From an uncultured Coriobacteriaceae bacterium (lineage in GTDB: Bacteria > Actinomycetota > Coriobacteriia > Coriobacteriales > Atopobiaceae): DNA of 64,000 nt. A program made the translations under genes and the position numbers. Shown piece after piece: positions 18,837-27,066 of the stretch. The notes beneath the pieces are model-generated. The model worked only from the letters and a program-made list of their open reading frames with translations. It did not search any database and was not told the origin of the DNA. The first letter of the stretch is position 1. Each line of letters begins with the position of its first letter. The DNA lies in the NCBI GenBank assembly GCA_948439405.1, contig CAOJNB010000001.1:118656-182655 (forward strand). The letters run 5' to 3'.

Positions 18837-20960
18837 CTACAGCATGCCCGCCGCGCCGGCGCCCACCTGGTAGCGCACGCCGTCGCCGAACAGCTCGTGG
18901 TACTGCATCGTCGCGAGGTCGTCGTAGAGCCCGTCGGCGTCGTTGCCGCCCCCGTCGACGGGCGTCGCCCACGCGCCCTCCGCGTCCTGGTAGCCCGCCA
19001 GGTTCAGCAGCGGCATCCCCTGCCTCACCTCGAGCTGGGCCTTCTGGAAGTCCGTGAGCGGCGCGCCGATGAGCTCGAGGACCTGGGCCGCGAGGTAGTT
19101 GGTGCTCGTCGGGGTCTCCCGGCTGGGCACCATCCCCTCGGTCCCGGCGATCTCGTAGTTCGCCCACACCATGTAGCAGGTCTGGTAGCGGCGCTGCTCG
19201 TGCTCGACCGTGTCGCCCTCGTCGGGGAACAGGCGGTTGTTGTAGGCGCTCGCGATCTTGGGCTGGTGGTCGCCAAAGTAGACGAGCACCACGGGGCGGT
19301 CGAGCTCGGAGAGCTCGGCGACGAGCTCCTCGAGCGCGGCGTCGGACTCGTCGATCAGGGCGAGGTACTCGTCGAGCTCGGGGTCGTTCTCCCCGTCGAC
19401 GTAGTAGCGGGTGAGGTCCTCTTCGGGGATGAGGCCCGTGTCGTAGCTCGAGTGGTTCTGCATCGTCACGTCGAAGACCAGCTGCGGCTCGTCGCTCGAC
19501 TCGAGCAGGTCGACGATCTCGTCGAAGGTGGCCGCGTCGGTGACCTTGCCGCGCAGGCGCTCGGCGCCGGCGAAGTCCTCGATGGAGAGGAACTCGTCGA
19601 AGCCGAGGTCCGGGTAGACGACGTCGCGGTTCCAGTTGGTCGCGCGGTTGGGGTGCATCGCCGTCGTCCCGTACCCCAGGTCGCGGAACTGGCGGCCGAG
19701 GCCGGGAGCCGAGGAGAGGTCGTACACCATGTAGGGGTACACGCCCGAGCCCAGGTACGACATGCTCATGCCGGTGAGCATCTCGAACTCGGAGTTGCAG
19801 GTGCCGCCGCCGTAGGGCGAGACGTAGAGCGGGCCGCGCAGGTAGGCCTCGTCGAAGGAGCCGAACCACTCGGGTCCCTCGTAGCCGGCGTGCAGCCCGT
19901 CGTAGATCGACATGTCGGAGAAGGTCTCGTCCATCACCACGACCACGCTGGGCCGCAGCTCCTCGAACTGCTCGCGGGCGGCCTGGCGGGCGGGGTCGGC
20001 CGCGGTGCGCTCGTCGTAGGCGGCGGCGTAGCTCGCGACCAGCTCCTCGGCCTCGGCGTCGTCGTAGCCTTCCGGCACCTCCGGGCGGATGCCCTGGGCG
20101 CCCACGAGGAAGGAGGTGAGGAAGCCGTTGCGCCGGTAGCTCGCGAGCGGCTGCCAGCCGCCGACGGTGACGCCGAAGGTCTCCGTTATGTCGACGTTGA
20201 GGACGGCCCAGCCTCCTCCGAGCAGCAGCACCAGCGCGAGGGCGAGGTTGCAGGCGACGCCCGCGGCGCCCCTGCGCCGCGGGCGCGGGCAGAGCGAGAA
20301 CATCAGGATGACGAAGGCGGCGAGCGCGACCGCCGCCACGCAGCGGTCGTCGAGCACGTAGGTGTAGGAGGCCCCGACGGCCGCCGCCGTGCCGACGGCG
20401 AACACGTCGCTCGCCATGATGGGCTCGTCGCGGAAGGCCACGACGAAGTACTCGGCCATGCCGAGCGCGAACAGGGCGAAGACCCCCAGCGCGGCGCCCG
20501 CGCCCGTCCTCTGGAAGAGCAGGTGCAGGACGGACAGCGCGAAGAGCACGATCACGAGCTGGATGAGCATGCCCTTGAAGTTGAAGTCGGTGAGGTAGGG
20601 GTTGGAGGGCGTCTCGACCACGACGAAGGTGAGGTAGGTCCCCAACAGCAGCATCGCGACCTCGACGACCCAGCGCAGCCGCAGCGCGCCGAGCCGCTCG
20701 CGCACGCGGTCGCGCCACAGGGAGGCGACGGCGCCGAGCACGAGCGAGCCCACGAGCGCGAGCCAGGGCAGGGGTCCGCAGGAGACGAGCCCCGCCTGCT
20801 CGAGCACCGTCATGAGCACGAGCGCGAGCAGGAATCCGACGCTCCACGCCCACGAGGAGCGCGCGCAGCCCTCGGGGACGAGGCGCGAGGGCGACCCCTT
20901 GCGGACCAGGGTGTAGCAGGCGAGGACGAGGACGATTCCCGTGAGGGAGACGATCAGCAT
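18837..20960 (-). CDS. LTA-synthase-like membrane phosphoglycerol transferase (sulfatase fold)
   Basis: This 707-residue protein has about seven hydrophobic segments in residues 1-255, then a large extracellular sulfatase-fold domain. Visible active-site features are VVVMDETFSD (metal-binding Glu345), the nucleophile segment GGGTCNSEFEMLTG with Thr387, and YFGDHQP near residue 570 as a metal ligand. These match the LtaS/MdoB family, which transfers glycerol-phosphate from phosphatidylglycerol to build lipoteichoic acid or to decorate glycans. Product chemistry is unknown here. ATG lies 7 bp after the stop of a HAD phosphatase gene on the same strand; GGAAGG is the nearest ribosome-binding-like sequence. 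Confidence 0.85.
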   Translation of the reverse strand: MLIVSLTGIVLVLACYTLVRKGSPSRLVPEGCARSSWAWSVGFLLALVLMTVLEQAGLVSCGPLPWLALVGSLVLGAVASLWRDRVRERLGALRLRWVVEVAMLLLGTYLTFVVVETPSNPYLTDFNFKGMLIQLVIVLFALSVLHLLFQRTGAGAALGVFALFALGMAEYFVVAFRDEPIMASDVFAVGTAAAVGASYTYVLDDRCVAAVALAAFVILMFSLCPRPRRRGAAGVACNLALALVLLLGGGWAVLNVDITETFGVTVGGWQPLASYRRNGFLTSFLVGAQGIRPEVPEGYDDAEAEELVASYAAAYDERTAADPARQAAREQFEELRPSVVVVMDETFSDMSIYDGLHAGYEGPEWFGSFDEAYLRGPLYVSPYGGGTCNSEFEMLTGMSMSYLGSGVYPYMVYDLSSAPGLGRQFRDLGYGTTAMHPNRATNWNRDVVYPDLGFDEFLSIEDFAGAERLRGKVTDAATFDEIVDLLESSDEPQLVFDVTMQNHSSYDTGLIPEEDLTRYYVDGENDPELDEYLALIDESDAALEELVAELSELDRPVVLVYFGDHQPKIASAYNNRLFPDEGDTVEHEQRRYQTCYMVWANYEIAGTEGMVPSRETPTSTNYLAAQVLELIGAPLTDFQKAQLEVRQGMPLLNLAGYQDAEGAWATPVDGGGNDADGLYDDLATMQYHELFGDGVRYQVGAGAAGML

Positions 20961-20967
20961 CGAGGGG

Positions 20968-21621
20968 TCACAGCCTTCCGGACTCGAGCAGGGAGACGAC
21001 CTCGTTGAGGTCGGCGCAGCACGCGTGCGCGAGGGAGCGGATCTGGTCCGTGGGCTGGGCGAGGTCGGGCACCATGACGGTCACGAAGCCGCCCGCGGCG
21101 CCGGCCTGCACGCCCGCGACGCTGTCCTCGAGCACGAGCGAGGTTGCCGGCTCGACGCCGAGCCGCTCGGCGGCGACGAGGAAGACGTCGGGGGCGGGCT
21201 TGGAGCGGCCCACCTCGGCTCCCGAGACGATCGTGTCGAAGAAGCGGCGCGTGCCGGTGCTCGACAGGCAGGCCTCGATCTCGTGCATGGGGCTCGAGGA
21301 GGCGACGGCCATCGGGACGCCTGCGTCGCCGAGCCACGCGAGCAGCTCGTCGAGCCCGGGCTTCTTGGGGACCTCGCGGGAGATGTGGTCGTCGACGAGG
21401 CCCTCGCAGCGGTCGAAGACCTCCTCGGCAGGCATGTCGTCGCCGTAGTGCTCCCGCAGCACCTCGAGCTGGCGCACCTTGTTGATGCCCAGCGAGTCGG
21501 TCATGAAGCGCCGGGTGAACCCGTAGCCGAACTCGGACAGGCTCACCTCCCAGTAGCGCGCCCACAGGGCCTCGGTGTCGAACATGAGGCCGTCCATGTC
21601 GAAGATGGCCGCCGAGATCAT
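20968..21621 (-). CDS. HAD-superfamily phosphatase, twin 1
   Basis: This 217-residue HAD hydrolase of the beta-phosphoglucomutase/phosphatase subgroup has motif I DMDGLMFD (nucleophile Asp and acid/base Asp), a helical cap (residues 15-85), motif II ASSSPM, motif III lysine in GRSKPAPDVF, and motif IV LVLEDSVAGVQAG. The substrate is probably a small sugar or nucleotide phosphate but is not predictable. ATG at 21621 follows AAGGGG; upstream in-frame codons lack a site and are not shared with its twin. The neighbouring gene at 21740 is a clear paralog that starts with the same MISAAIFD and ends with a nearly identical LLE.GRL tail. Confidence 0.88.
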   Translation of the reverse strand: MISAAIFDMDGLMFDTEALWARYWEVSLSEFGYGFTRRFMTDSLGINKVRQLEVLREHYGDDMPAEEVFDRCEGLVDDHISREVPKKPGLDELLAWLGDAGVPMAVASSSPMHEIEACLSSTGTRRFFDTIVSGAEVGRSKPAPDVFLVAAERLGVEPATSLVLEDSVAGVQAGAAGGFVTVMVPDLAQPTDQIRSLAHACCADLNEVVSLLESGRL

Positions 21622-21739
21622 GCGACACCCCTTACCGCTCCATGACATTGCATGGCGAATGATAGACGGTCCGCGCGGCGCGCCCCGAGGCGCCGCGGCT
21701 CGCCCACCCGCTCCCCACAATCCCCGGGGACGCGCGGCC

Positions 21740-22393
21740 TCACAGCCTCCCGGCCTCGAGCAGGGAGGCCACCTCGCCCAGGTCCTCGCAGCACGCGGCG
21801 ACGAGGGAGCGGATCTCGTCGTCGGGCTGGAGGGCGTCGGGGACCATGACGGTCACGAAGCCGCCCGCGGCGCCGGCGCGCACGCCGGCGAAGCTGTCCT
21901 CGAGCACGAGCGAGGTCGCCGGCTCGACGCCGAGGCGCGACGCCGCCTCGAGGAAGACGTCGGGGGCGGGCTTGGAGCGCGCCACCTCGGTGCCGGACAC
22001 CACGACGTCGAAGCGCTCGCGCAGGCCGGTGCCGTCGAGGCAGGCGTCGATCTGGCGCATGGGGCTCGACGAGGCGATGGCCCGCGGCACGTCGTGGTCC
22101 TCGAGCCAGCCGAGCAGCTCCCGCAGCCCCGGCTTCTCCGGCACGTCGCCGGCGAGCACCTCGTCGACGAGCGACCACTCGTATTCCAGGAGGCGCTCGG
22201 CGGGCATGTCCGCGCCGTACACCTCGCGCAGCACCTCGAGCATGCGGACGCGGCTGATGCCGCCCGACGCGTCCTCGAATGCCTGCGTCATCTCGTAGCC
22301 GAAGTCCTCGAGGGCGCGGACCCAGCACCCGTGGCGCAGGTCCTCTGAGTCGAACATGAGGCCGTCGAGGTCGAAGATGGCGGCAGAGATCAT
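21740..22393 (-). CDS. HAD-superfamily phosphatase, twin 2
   Basis: This 217-residue paralog of the gene at 20968 has exactly the same length. Motifs are DLDGLMFD, ASSSPM, ARSKPAPDVF and LVLEDSFAGVRAG. The cap domain (SEDLRHGCWVRALEDFGYE onward) is the most diverged part, which in this family is where substrate choice lies, so the twins may act on different phosphates. It follows the ROK kinase gene by 24 bp on the same strand and is probably co-transcribed with it. A 118-bp gap separates the twins. Confidence 0.88.
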   Translation of the reverse strand: MISAAIFDLDGLMFDSEDLRHGCWVRALEDFGYEMTQAFEDASGGISRVRMLEVLREVYGADMPAERLLEYEWSLVDEVLAGDVPEKPGLRELLGWLEDHDVPRAIASSSPMRQIDACLDGTGLRERFDVVVSGTEVARSKPAPDVFLEAASRLGVEPATSLVLEDSFAGVRAGAAGGFVTVMVPDALQPDDEIRSLVAACCEDLGEVASLLEAGRL

Positions 22394-22417
22394 GGAACCT
22401 CCCTCTCGGGCGCCCGC

Positions 22418-23344
22418 TCAGACGAGCCGGAGCGCCCCGTAGGCCGCGCCGTAGATGCCCGCGTCGTTGCCGAGCGAGGCCGCCACGATCGGCGTGTCCT
22501 CGCACCCCTCGCTCGCGTGCGCGCGGTAGCGCTCGCGCAGCAGGTCGCCGAAGACGTCGAAGCCGGCGGACACGCCGCCGCCGATCACGAAGGCGTCGGG
22601 GTCGAGCACCGACGCCGTGGTCGCCAGGCAGCGGCCGAGCATCTCGCACATCGCCTCCACGGCGAAGATCGCGGCCGGCTCTCCGTCGACGTAGGCCTCG
22701 AGGACCGCGACGGCGCCGCGCGACAGGTCGCGCGCCTCGGCGCCCGTGCGCTCGCACTCCTCGCGGTAGGAGCGCATGATGCCCGTCGCGCTGGCGTAGA
22801 GCTCCGTGCAGCCCCGGCGCCCGCAGGTGCATCGGCGCTCCTCCTCGGGGTTCACGCACATGTGGCCGATCTCGCCGGCGCAGCCGTGGGCGCCCGCGAG
22901 GACCTGCCCGCCGCACACGACGCCGGAGCCCACGCCCGTGCCGAGCACGAGGTGGCAGAAGGTCGACGTCCCCCTGCCCGAGCCCTGCCAGAGCTCGCCC
23001 GCGGCGGCGGCGTTGCCGTCGTTCATGACGCAGGTCGCGGCGCCGGGGAAGGCCCGCGAGACCGCGGCGCGCAGGCCGGCGACGTCGATGTCGATGTTGT
23101 AGTGGAGCAGGTGCGTCCCGTCGGCGCGCACCGCGCCCGGGGTGTCGATCCCGACGCCGACCACGGAGTCCGCCCCCGCCTCGGCGACCATGGACGCCAG
23201 CAGGTCGGTGACGACGGCGTAGGCCGCCTCGTCGACGAGCGCCGGCGTCGCCGCCGAGCGCCGCGCCAGCAGCTCGCCGTCCGGGGAGAACAGCCCCGCC
23301 TTGATGCTCGTGCCGCCGACGTCGCAGCCGATGACCACGTCCAT
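22418..23344 (-). CDS. ROK-family sugar kinase, probably glucokinase
   Basis: This 308-residue ROK protein without a helix-turn-helix domain is a kinase rather than a repressor. It shows the ATP-binding DVGGTSIKAGL at the N-terminus, the ROK signature GTGVGSGVVCGGQVLAGAHGCAGEIGHM, and the zinc site CTCGRRGC followed by TELYASATG. ROK glucokinases phosphorylate glucose to glucose-6-phosphate with ATP, but other hexoses are possible. The start is ATG 2 bp after the ddl stop, so it is translationally coupled to ddl. HAD twin 2 follows after 24 bp. Confidence 0.87.
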   Translation of the reverse strand: MDVVIGCDVGGTSIKAGLFSPDGELLARRSAATPALVDEAAYAVVTDLLASMVAEAGADSVVGVGIDTPGAVRADGTHLLHYNIDIDVAGLRAAVSRAFPGAATCVMNDGNAAAAGELWQGSGRGTSTFCHLVLGTGVGSGVVCGGQVLAGAHGCAGEIGHMCVNPEEERRCTCGRRGCTELYASATGIMRSYREECERTGAEARDLSRGAVAVLEAYVDGEPAAIFAVEAMCEMLGRCLATTASVLDPDAFVIGGGVSAGFDVFGDLLRERYRAHASEGCEDTPIVAASLGNDAGIYGAAYGALRLV

Positions 23345-23346
23345 CG

Positions 23347-24345
23347 CTAGCACCCCCTCTCGTACGCGCGCCTCACCAGCCGGTCGAGCAGCTCGCCCGC
23401 GTCGACGCCCGCGGCGGCGAGCGCCGTGGGGACGAGCGAGGTCGCCGCGAGGCCGGGAAACGTCTTGACGTCCAGGATCATCGCGTGGGTGCCGTCCCAG
23501 ATGAGGTCCACGCGGGCGAGGTCGCGGCAGCCGAAGGCGCGGAACACCTCGGCGGCCGAGCGCTCGAGCGCGGCGAGCGCCCGGGCGGCGGCGTCCTCGT
23601 CGGCGCCCAGCGAGGAGCCCCTCGGCGGGCAGAAGCAGGCCACGCGGGACGGGTCGAGCCGGGCCTCGGTGTCGTAGACCTCGCCGTCCGCGTCGATCTC
23701 GACGGGGGGCAGCACGCGCGGTCCCTCGTCCTCCTCGACGACGGCGCAGGACAGCTCGCAGCCCTCGACCCACTGCTCGAACAGGACGGCGTCGTCGAAC
23801 TCGAGCGCCCGCATCGTCGCGGGACCGAGCTCGGCGAGGCAGCTCACCTTGGAGACGCCCAGCGCCGAGCCGCCGTGGGCGGGCTTCACGGCGAGCGGGT
23901 AGCCACTGCCGATGCGCTCGGCGACGAGGTCGAGCGCGGAGGCGGCCCCGAGGTCGCGGAAGGCGTCGGCGGACAGCGCCACCTCGGGCGGCCAGATCGT
24001 GCGCGACTCCTCGGGCGAGAACGTGCGCCGCATCACGAAGGGGACGTCCGGCTTGTTCCAGGCGGCGCGGCACGCCGCCGAGCGGCTCCCGACGAAGGGG
24101 ATGCGCAGGAACTCGAGCAGCGCCGGGACGGAGCCGTCCTCGCCGCCGGTCCCGTGGAGGCATACGAAGGCGACGTCGGGCCGCTCCGCGCGCAGGGTGT
24201 CGACGAGGTGCTCGTCGGCGTCGAGCGGGACGACCTCGTGCCCGGCGCGGTCGAGCGCCTCGGCGACGGCGCGGCCGCTCTCCAGGGAGAACCTGCGCTC
24301 GAGCGACGTGCCGCCCATGATGACGGCCACCTTGAGTCCGGCCAT
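23347..24345 (-). CDS. ddl: D-alanine--D-alanine ligase
   Basis: This ATP-grasp ligase forms the D-Ala-D-Ala dipeptide for peptidoglycan precursors. The 332-residue protein has VAVIMGGTSLERRFSLESG at the N-terminus, LHGTGGEDGSV, the ATP-grasp segment YPLAVKPAHGGSALGVSKV, FEQWVEGCELSCAV, and the C-terminal DLARVDLIWDG..MILDVKTFPG in place of the common EVNTxPG. That last motif is slightly unusual (DVKTFPG rather than EINTMPG), so a related D-Ala-X ligase specificity is not excluded. ATG lies 2 bp after the aminotransferase stop. Confidence 0.9.
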   Translation of the reverse strand: MAGLKVAVIMGGTSLERRFSLESGRAVAEALDRAGHEVVPLDADEHLVDTLRAERPDVAFVCLHGTGGEDGSVPALLEFLRIPFVGSRSAACRAAWNKPDVPFVMRRTFSPEESRTIWPPEVALSADAFRDLGAASALDLVAERIGSGYPLAVKPAHGGSALGVSKVSCLAELGPATMRALEFDDAVLFEQWVEGCELSCAVVEEDEGPRVLPPVEIDADGEVYDTEARLDPSRVACFCPPRGSSLGADEDAAARALAALERSAAEVFRAFGCRDLARVDLIWDGTHAMILDVKTFPGLAATSLVPTALAAAGVDAGELLDRLVRRAYERGC

Positions 24346-24347
24346 GG

Positions 24348-25667
24348 CTACTTCCCTTCGGTCGCGAACGGGGACGGGTAGTGCTCGCCGAGCTGGCGGG
24401 TCGCGCGGGCGGGCTCCTCGGGCAGGGCGCCGGCGGCCATGAACGCGCGGTAGAGCCCCATGCGGTCGGAAACGACGTCGGCGAGGCGCGCGATCGCCTC
24501 GCGGATCCGCTCCGGGGTCTCGTAGCAGAAGGCGATGCGCATCGAGCTCGCCCCGCGCTCGTCCGGGTAGCAGTTCGTCCCCGGGACGTAGGCGACGCCG
24601 CGGCGCAGGGCGTGCGAGAGGATCTGGTCGGTGTCGAAGTAGGGCGGCAGGGTGAGCCACACGAAGAACCCGCCCTTCGGCCAGGTCCAGCGCACCTCGG
24701 GACCGAAGGTGCGTGCGAGGGCGTCGAGCATCGCGTCGCGGCGCTCCCGGTAGACGGCGCGCGTGCGCTCCATCACGGAGCGCCAGTCCACCTCGCGGAA
24801 GTAGCGCTCCGCCATGACCTGGGACAGCGCGCTCACGCACAGCCCCGCGCCCTGCAGGCACAGGTTCGCGCGCGCCAGCACCGGCCGGGGCGCGACCATC
24901 CACGCCAGGCGCAGCCCGGGGGCGAATATCTTGGAGGTGGTCCCCAGGTAGATCACGCCGTCGTCCATCGAGCGCATCGGCGGGACGTGCTCGCCCTCGT
25001 AGCGCAGCCGGCCGTAGGGGTCGTCCTCGACGAGGGGGACCTCGTAGGCGCGGGCGAGCTCGACGATGCGTCGGCGGCGCTCGAGCGAGAGCGTGGCGCC
25101 GGTGGGGTTCTGGAAGTTGGGGATGGTGTAGATGAGCTTGGCGCCGCGCGGCCCCAGCTCCCTCAGGCGCTCCTCGAGCGCCTCGGGCACCATGCCGTCC
25201 TCGTCCATCTCCACGCACACGATGCGGGGCTCGTAGGCGGAGAGGGCCTGGAGCGCGCCGAGGTAGGTGGGGCCCTCGCACAGGACGACGTCGCCCGGCG
25301 AGACGAACATGCGCCCGAGGAAGTCGAGCGCCTGCTGGGATCCGGCGGTGAGGATGAGGTCGTCGGGGGTGACGTCGATGCCGTCCTCCGCGAGCAGGCG
25401 GCACACCGTCTCGCGCATCTCGACGCGGCCCTCCGAGCCGCCGTACTGCAGGGCCTTCACGCCCTCCTCGCGGATGGCGCGGGCCGCCATCTCGGAGACC
25501 TCGTCGAGCGGCAGGCTGGAGATGTCCGGCGAGCCGCCGGACAGGCCGATCACGTCGGGGCGGGATATGGCCGCGAACAGGTCGCGCACGGCGCTGCGGC
25601 GCAGGTGCTCCATCCGGGGGGCGTAGGAGCCCTCCCAGGGGTCGAAGGCGATCCTACTGCTCCCCAT
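24348..25667 (-). CDS. PLP-dependent aminotransferase, class I/II (2-aminoadipate/MocR-like fold, no HTH)
   Basis: This 439-residue fold-type I PLP enzyme has IGLSGGSPDISSLP near residue 40, TAGSQQALDFLGRMF for cofactor phosphate binding, IPNFQNPTGATLS, DDPYGRLRYE, the Schiff-base lysine in TTSKIFAPGLRLAW, and the substrate carboxylate arginine region SSMRIAFCYE. This is the 2-aminoadipate transaminase/LysN-like group. The helix-turn-helix of MocR regulators is absent. Its place directly upstream of ddl suggests, but does not prove, a link to amino-acid supply for the wall. It starts inside the last codons of the ricT gene (14-bp overlap). Confidence 0.87.
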   Translation of the reverse strand: MGSSRIAFDPWEGSYAPRMEHLRRSAVRDLFAAISRPDVIGLSGGSPDISSLPLDEVSEMAARAIREEGVKALQYGGSEGRVEMRETVCRLLAEDGIDVTPDDLILTAGSQQALDFLGRMFVSPGDVVLCEGPTYLGALQALSAYEPRIVCVEMDEDGMVPEALEERLRELGPRGAKLIYTIPNFQNPTGATLSLERRRRIVELARAYEVPLVEDDPYGRLRYEGEHVPPMRSMDDGVIYLGTTSKIFAPGLRLAWMVAPRPVLARANLCLQGAGLCVSALSQVMAERYFREVDWRSVMERTRAVYRERRDAMLDALARTFGPEVRWTWPKGGFFVWLTLPPYFDTDQILSHALRRGVAYVPGTNCYPDERGASSMRIAFCYETPERIREAIARLADVVSDRMGLYRAFMAAGALPEEPARATRQLGEHYPSPFATEGK

Positions 25668-27066
25668 CGCCCGAGCCCTCCCCCTTGTGGTGGCGCCGGG
25701 GCCTGCGTCCCTGGGCCGGGGGCCTCCCCTGCTGGGAGCCGCCCCCGTCGCCGGGGTGCCGGCGCCGGGTGCGCTGCTTGGTCTCGCCGCCCTGGCCCTG
25801 CGGGCGCTCCTCGCGGCGCTGCTCCTGGCCCTCGCCGCCCGAGCGGCGCGACTTCGAGCGCCTCCTGCGGCGGCGGGACGACTTCGGGCGCTCGCCCTCC
25901 TGGGCGGCCGCGGGGCCGTCGCCGTCCTGGCGGCCGCGCCGCTGCTCCCCGGACGCCTCCTGGGAGGCGGCGGGCTTGCGGCGGCGGCGCCGGCGCGAGG
26001 GGCGGGAGGAGGAGTCGCCGGAGCCCTCCTGGGCGGGGCGGGGCTCGCCCGACGAGGGACGGCGGCGACGCCTGCGGGGCTTCACGAGGATGTCCTCGTC
26101 GGGGATGCCGCCCTCGGGGACGACGCCGTTGGCGCGGTCGAGCTCGGCGAGGGCCATCTTCACCTCGGGCGACTCGAGGCGGTCGAGCGCCTCGCGCGTG
26201 ACGGTGTCGGGACGGCACGGGCAGCCGAGCTCCTCGCTCTTGCGGCGGGCGGCCTCGGAGGCCTCCATGCCGGCGAGCGGGACCCTCAGCACCTTGCCGC
26301 CCTCGAGGCGCAGGGCGAGCTCCTCCTTGGGCGTGTCGTACTCGACGACGCGGGCCTTGCCGAGCGGCGTGAGGATCGTGGCGTTGCGCTTCGGGGCGCG
26401 GCCCTTGAAGTTGCGGTAGGCCTCGAACTCGTAGCGCAGGCAGCACATGAGGCGGCCGCACACGCCGCTGATCTTGGTGGAGTTGAGCGGGAGGTCCTGC
26501 TCCTTGGCCATGCGGATCGAGACGGGCTCGAACCCGCTGCCGAACCGGGCGCAGCACAGCTCCTGGCCGCAGTGGGCGTAGCCGCCCACGACGGCGGCCT
26601 CCTCGCGCACGCCGATCTGGCGCATGTCGACGCGCCGGTGGAGCTCGCGCGAGAGCTCGCGGACGAGACGGCGGAAGTCCACGCGCTCCTCGGCAGAGAA
26701 GTAGCACACGGCGCGGTCCCCGTCGAACAGGTACTCGACGCCGACGGGCTTCATGTCGAGGCCGGACTCCTTCACGAGCCGGCGGAACACGGGCAGCGCC
26801 TCGTCGCCGAGCTCCTCGAGCTCGGCGATCCGGGCGATGTCGTCCTCGTCGGCGACGCGCGCGACGGGCTTGAGCTCGGCGCCGCCCGTGCGGGCCGCGA
26901 GCTCCTCCTCGCCCACCTCGCGGGCGTCGGCCGTCACGAGCCCGGCCTCGGTCCCGCGGGCGGTGTGGCAGATGACGCGGTCGCCCTCGCCCGCCCCGGT
27001 GCCGGCGGGGTCGAACCAGAGGTCGCGGGCCGCGTAGCGGAAGCTCACCGGTACGACGGTTGGCAT
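25654..27066 (-). CDS. ricT: PSP1-domain protein RicT/YaaT with long basic tail
   Basis: The core (about residues 1-300) is a PSP1/RicT protein, with conserved cysteines in HCGQELCCARF and SGVCGRLMCCLRYEFE, and YRNFKGRAPKRNA after them. In Bacillus, RicT works with RicA and RicF in an iron-sulfur-containing complex that helps RNase Y and other processes. Residues 329-470 form an unusual low-complexity tail with three arginine blocks (R6 each) alternating with Gly/Gln/Glu/Ser stretches, likely disordered and nucleic-acid-binding. The start ATG lies within the end of holB (22-bp overlap) and the end overlaps the aminotransferase start. The gene order tmk-holB-ricT is conserved in many bacteria. 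Confidence 0.9.
   Translation of the reverse strand: MPTVVPVSFRYAARDLWFDPAGTGAGEGDRVICHTARGTEAGLVTADAREVGEEELAARTGGAELKPVARVADEDDIARIAELEELGDEALPVFRRLVKESGLDMKPVGVEYLFDGDRAVCYFSAEERVDFRRLVRELSRELHRRVDMRQIGVREEAAVVGGYAHCGQELCCARFGSGFEPVSIRMAKEQDLPLNSTKISGVCGRLMCCLRYEFEAYRNFKGRAPKRNATILTPLGKARVVEYDTPKEELALRLEGGKVLRVPLAGMEASEAARRKSEELGCPCRPDTVTREALDRLESPEVKMALAELDRANGVVPEGGIPDEDILVKPRRRRRRPSSGEPRPAQEGSGDSSSRPSRRRRRRKPAASQEASGEQRRGRQDGDGPAAAQEGERPKSSRRRRRRSKSRRSGGEGQEQRREERPQGQGGETKQRTRRRHPGDGGGSQQGRPPAQGRRPRRHHKGEGSGDGEQ

Noticed and set aside
22418..23344. Considered as a ROK repressor
   Set aside because: There is no N-terminal helix-turn-helix; the protein starts directly with the DVGGT kinase motif.
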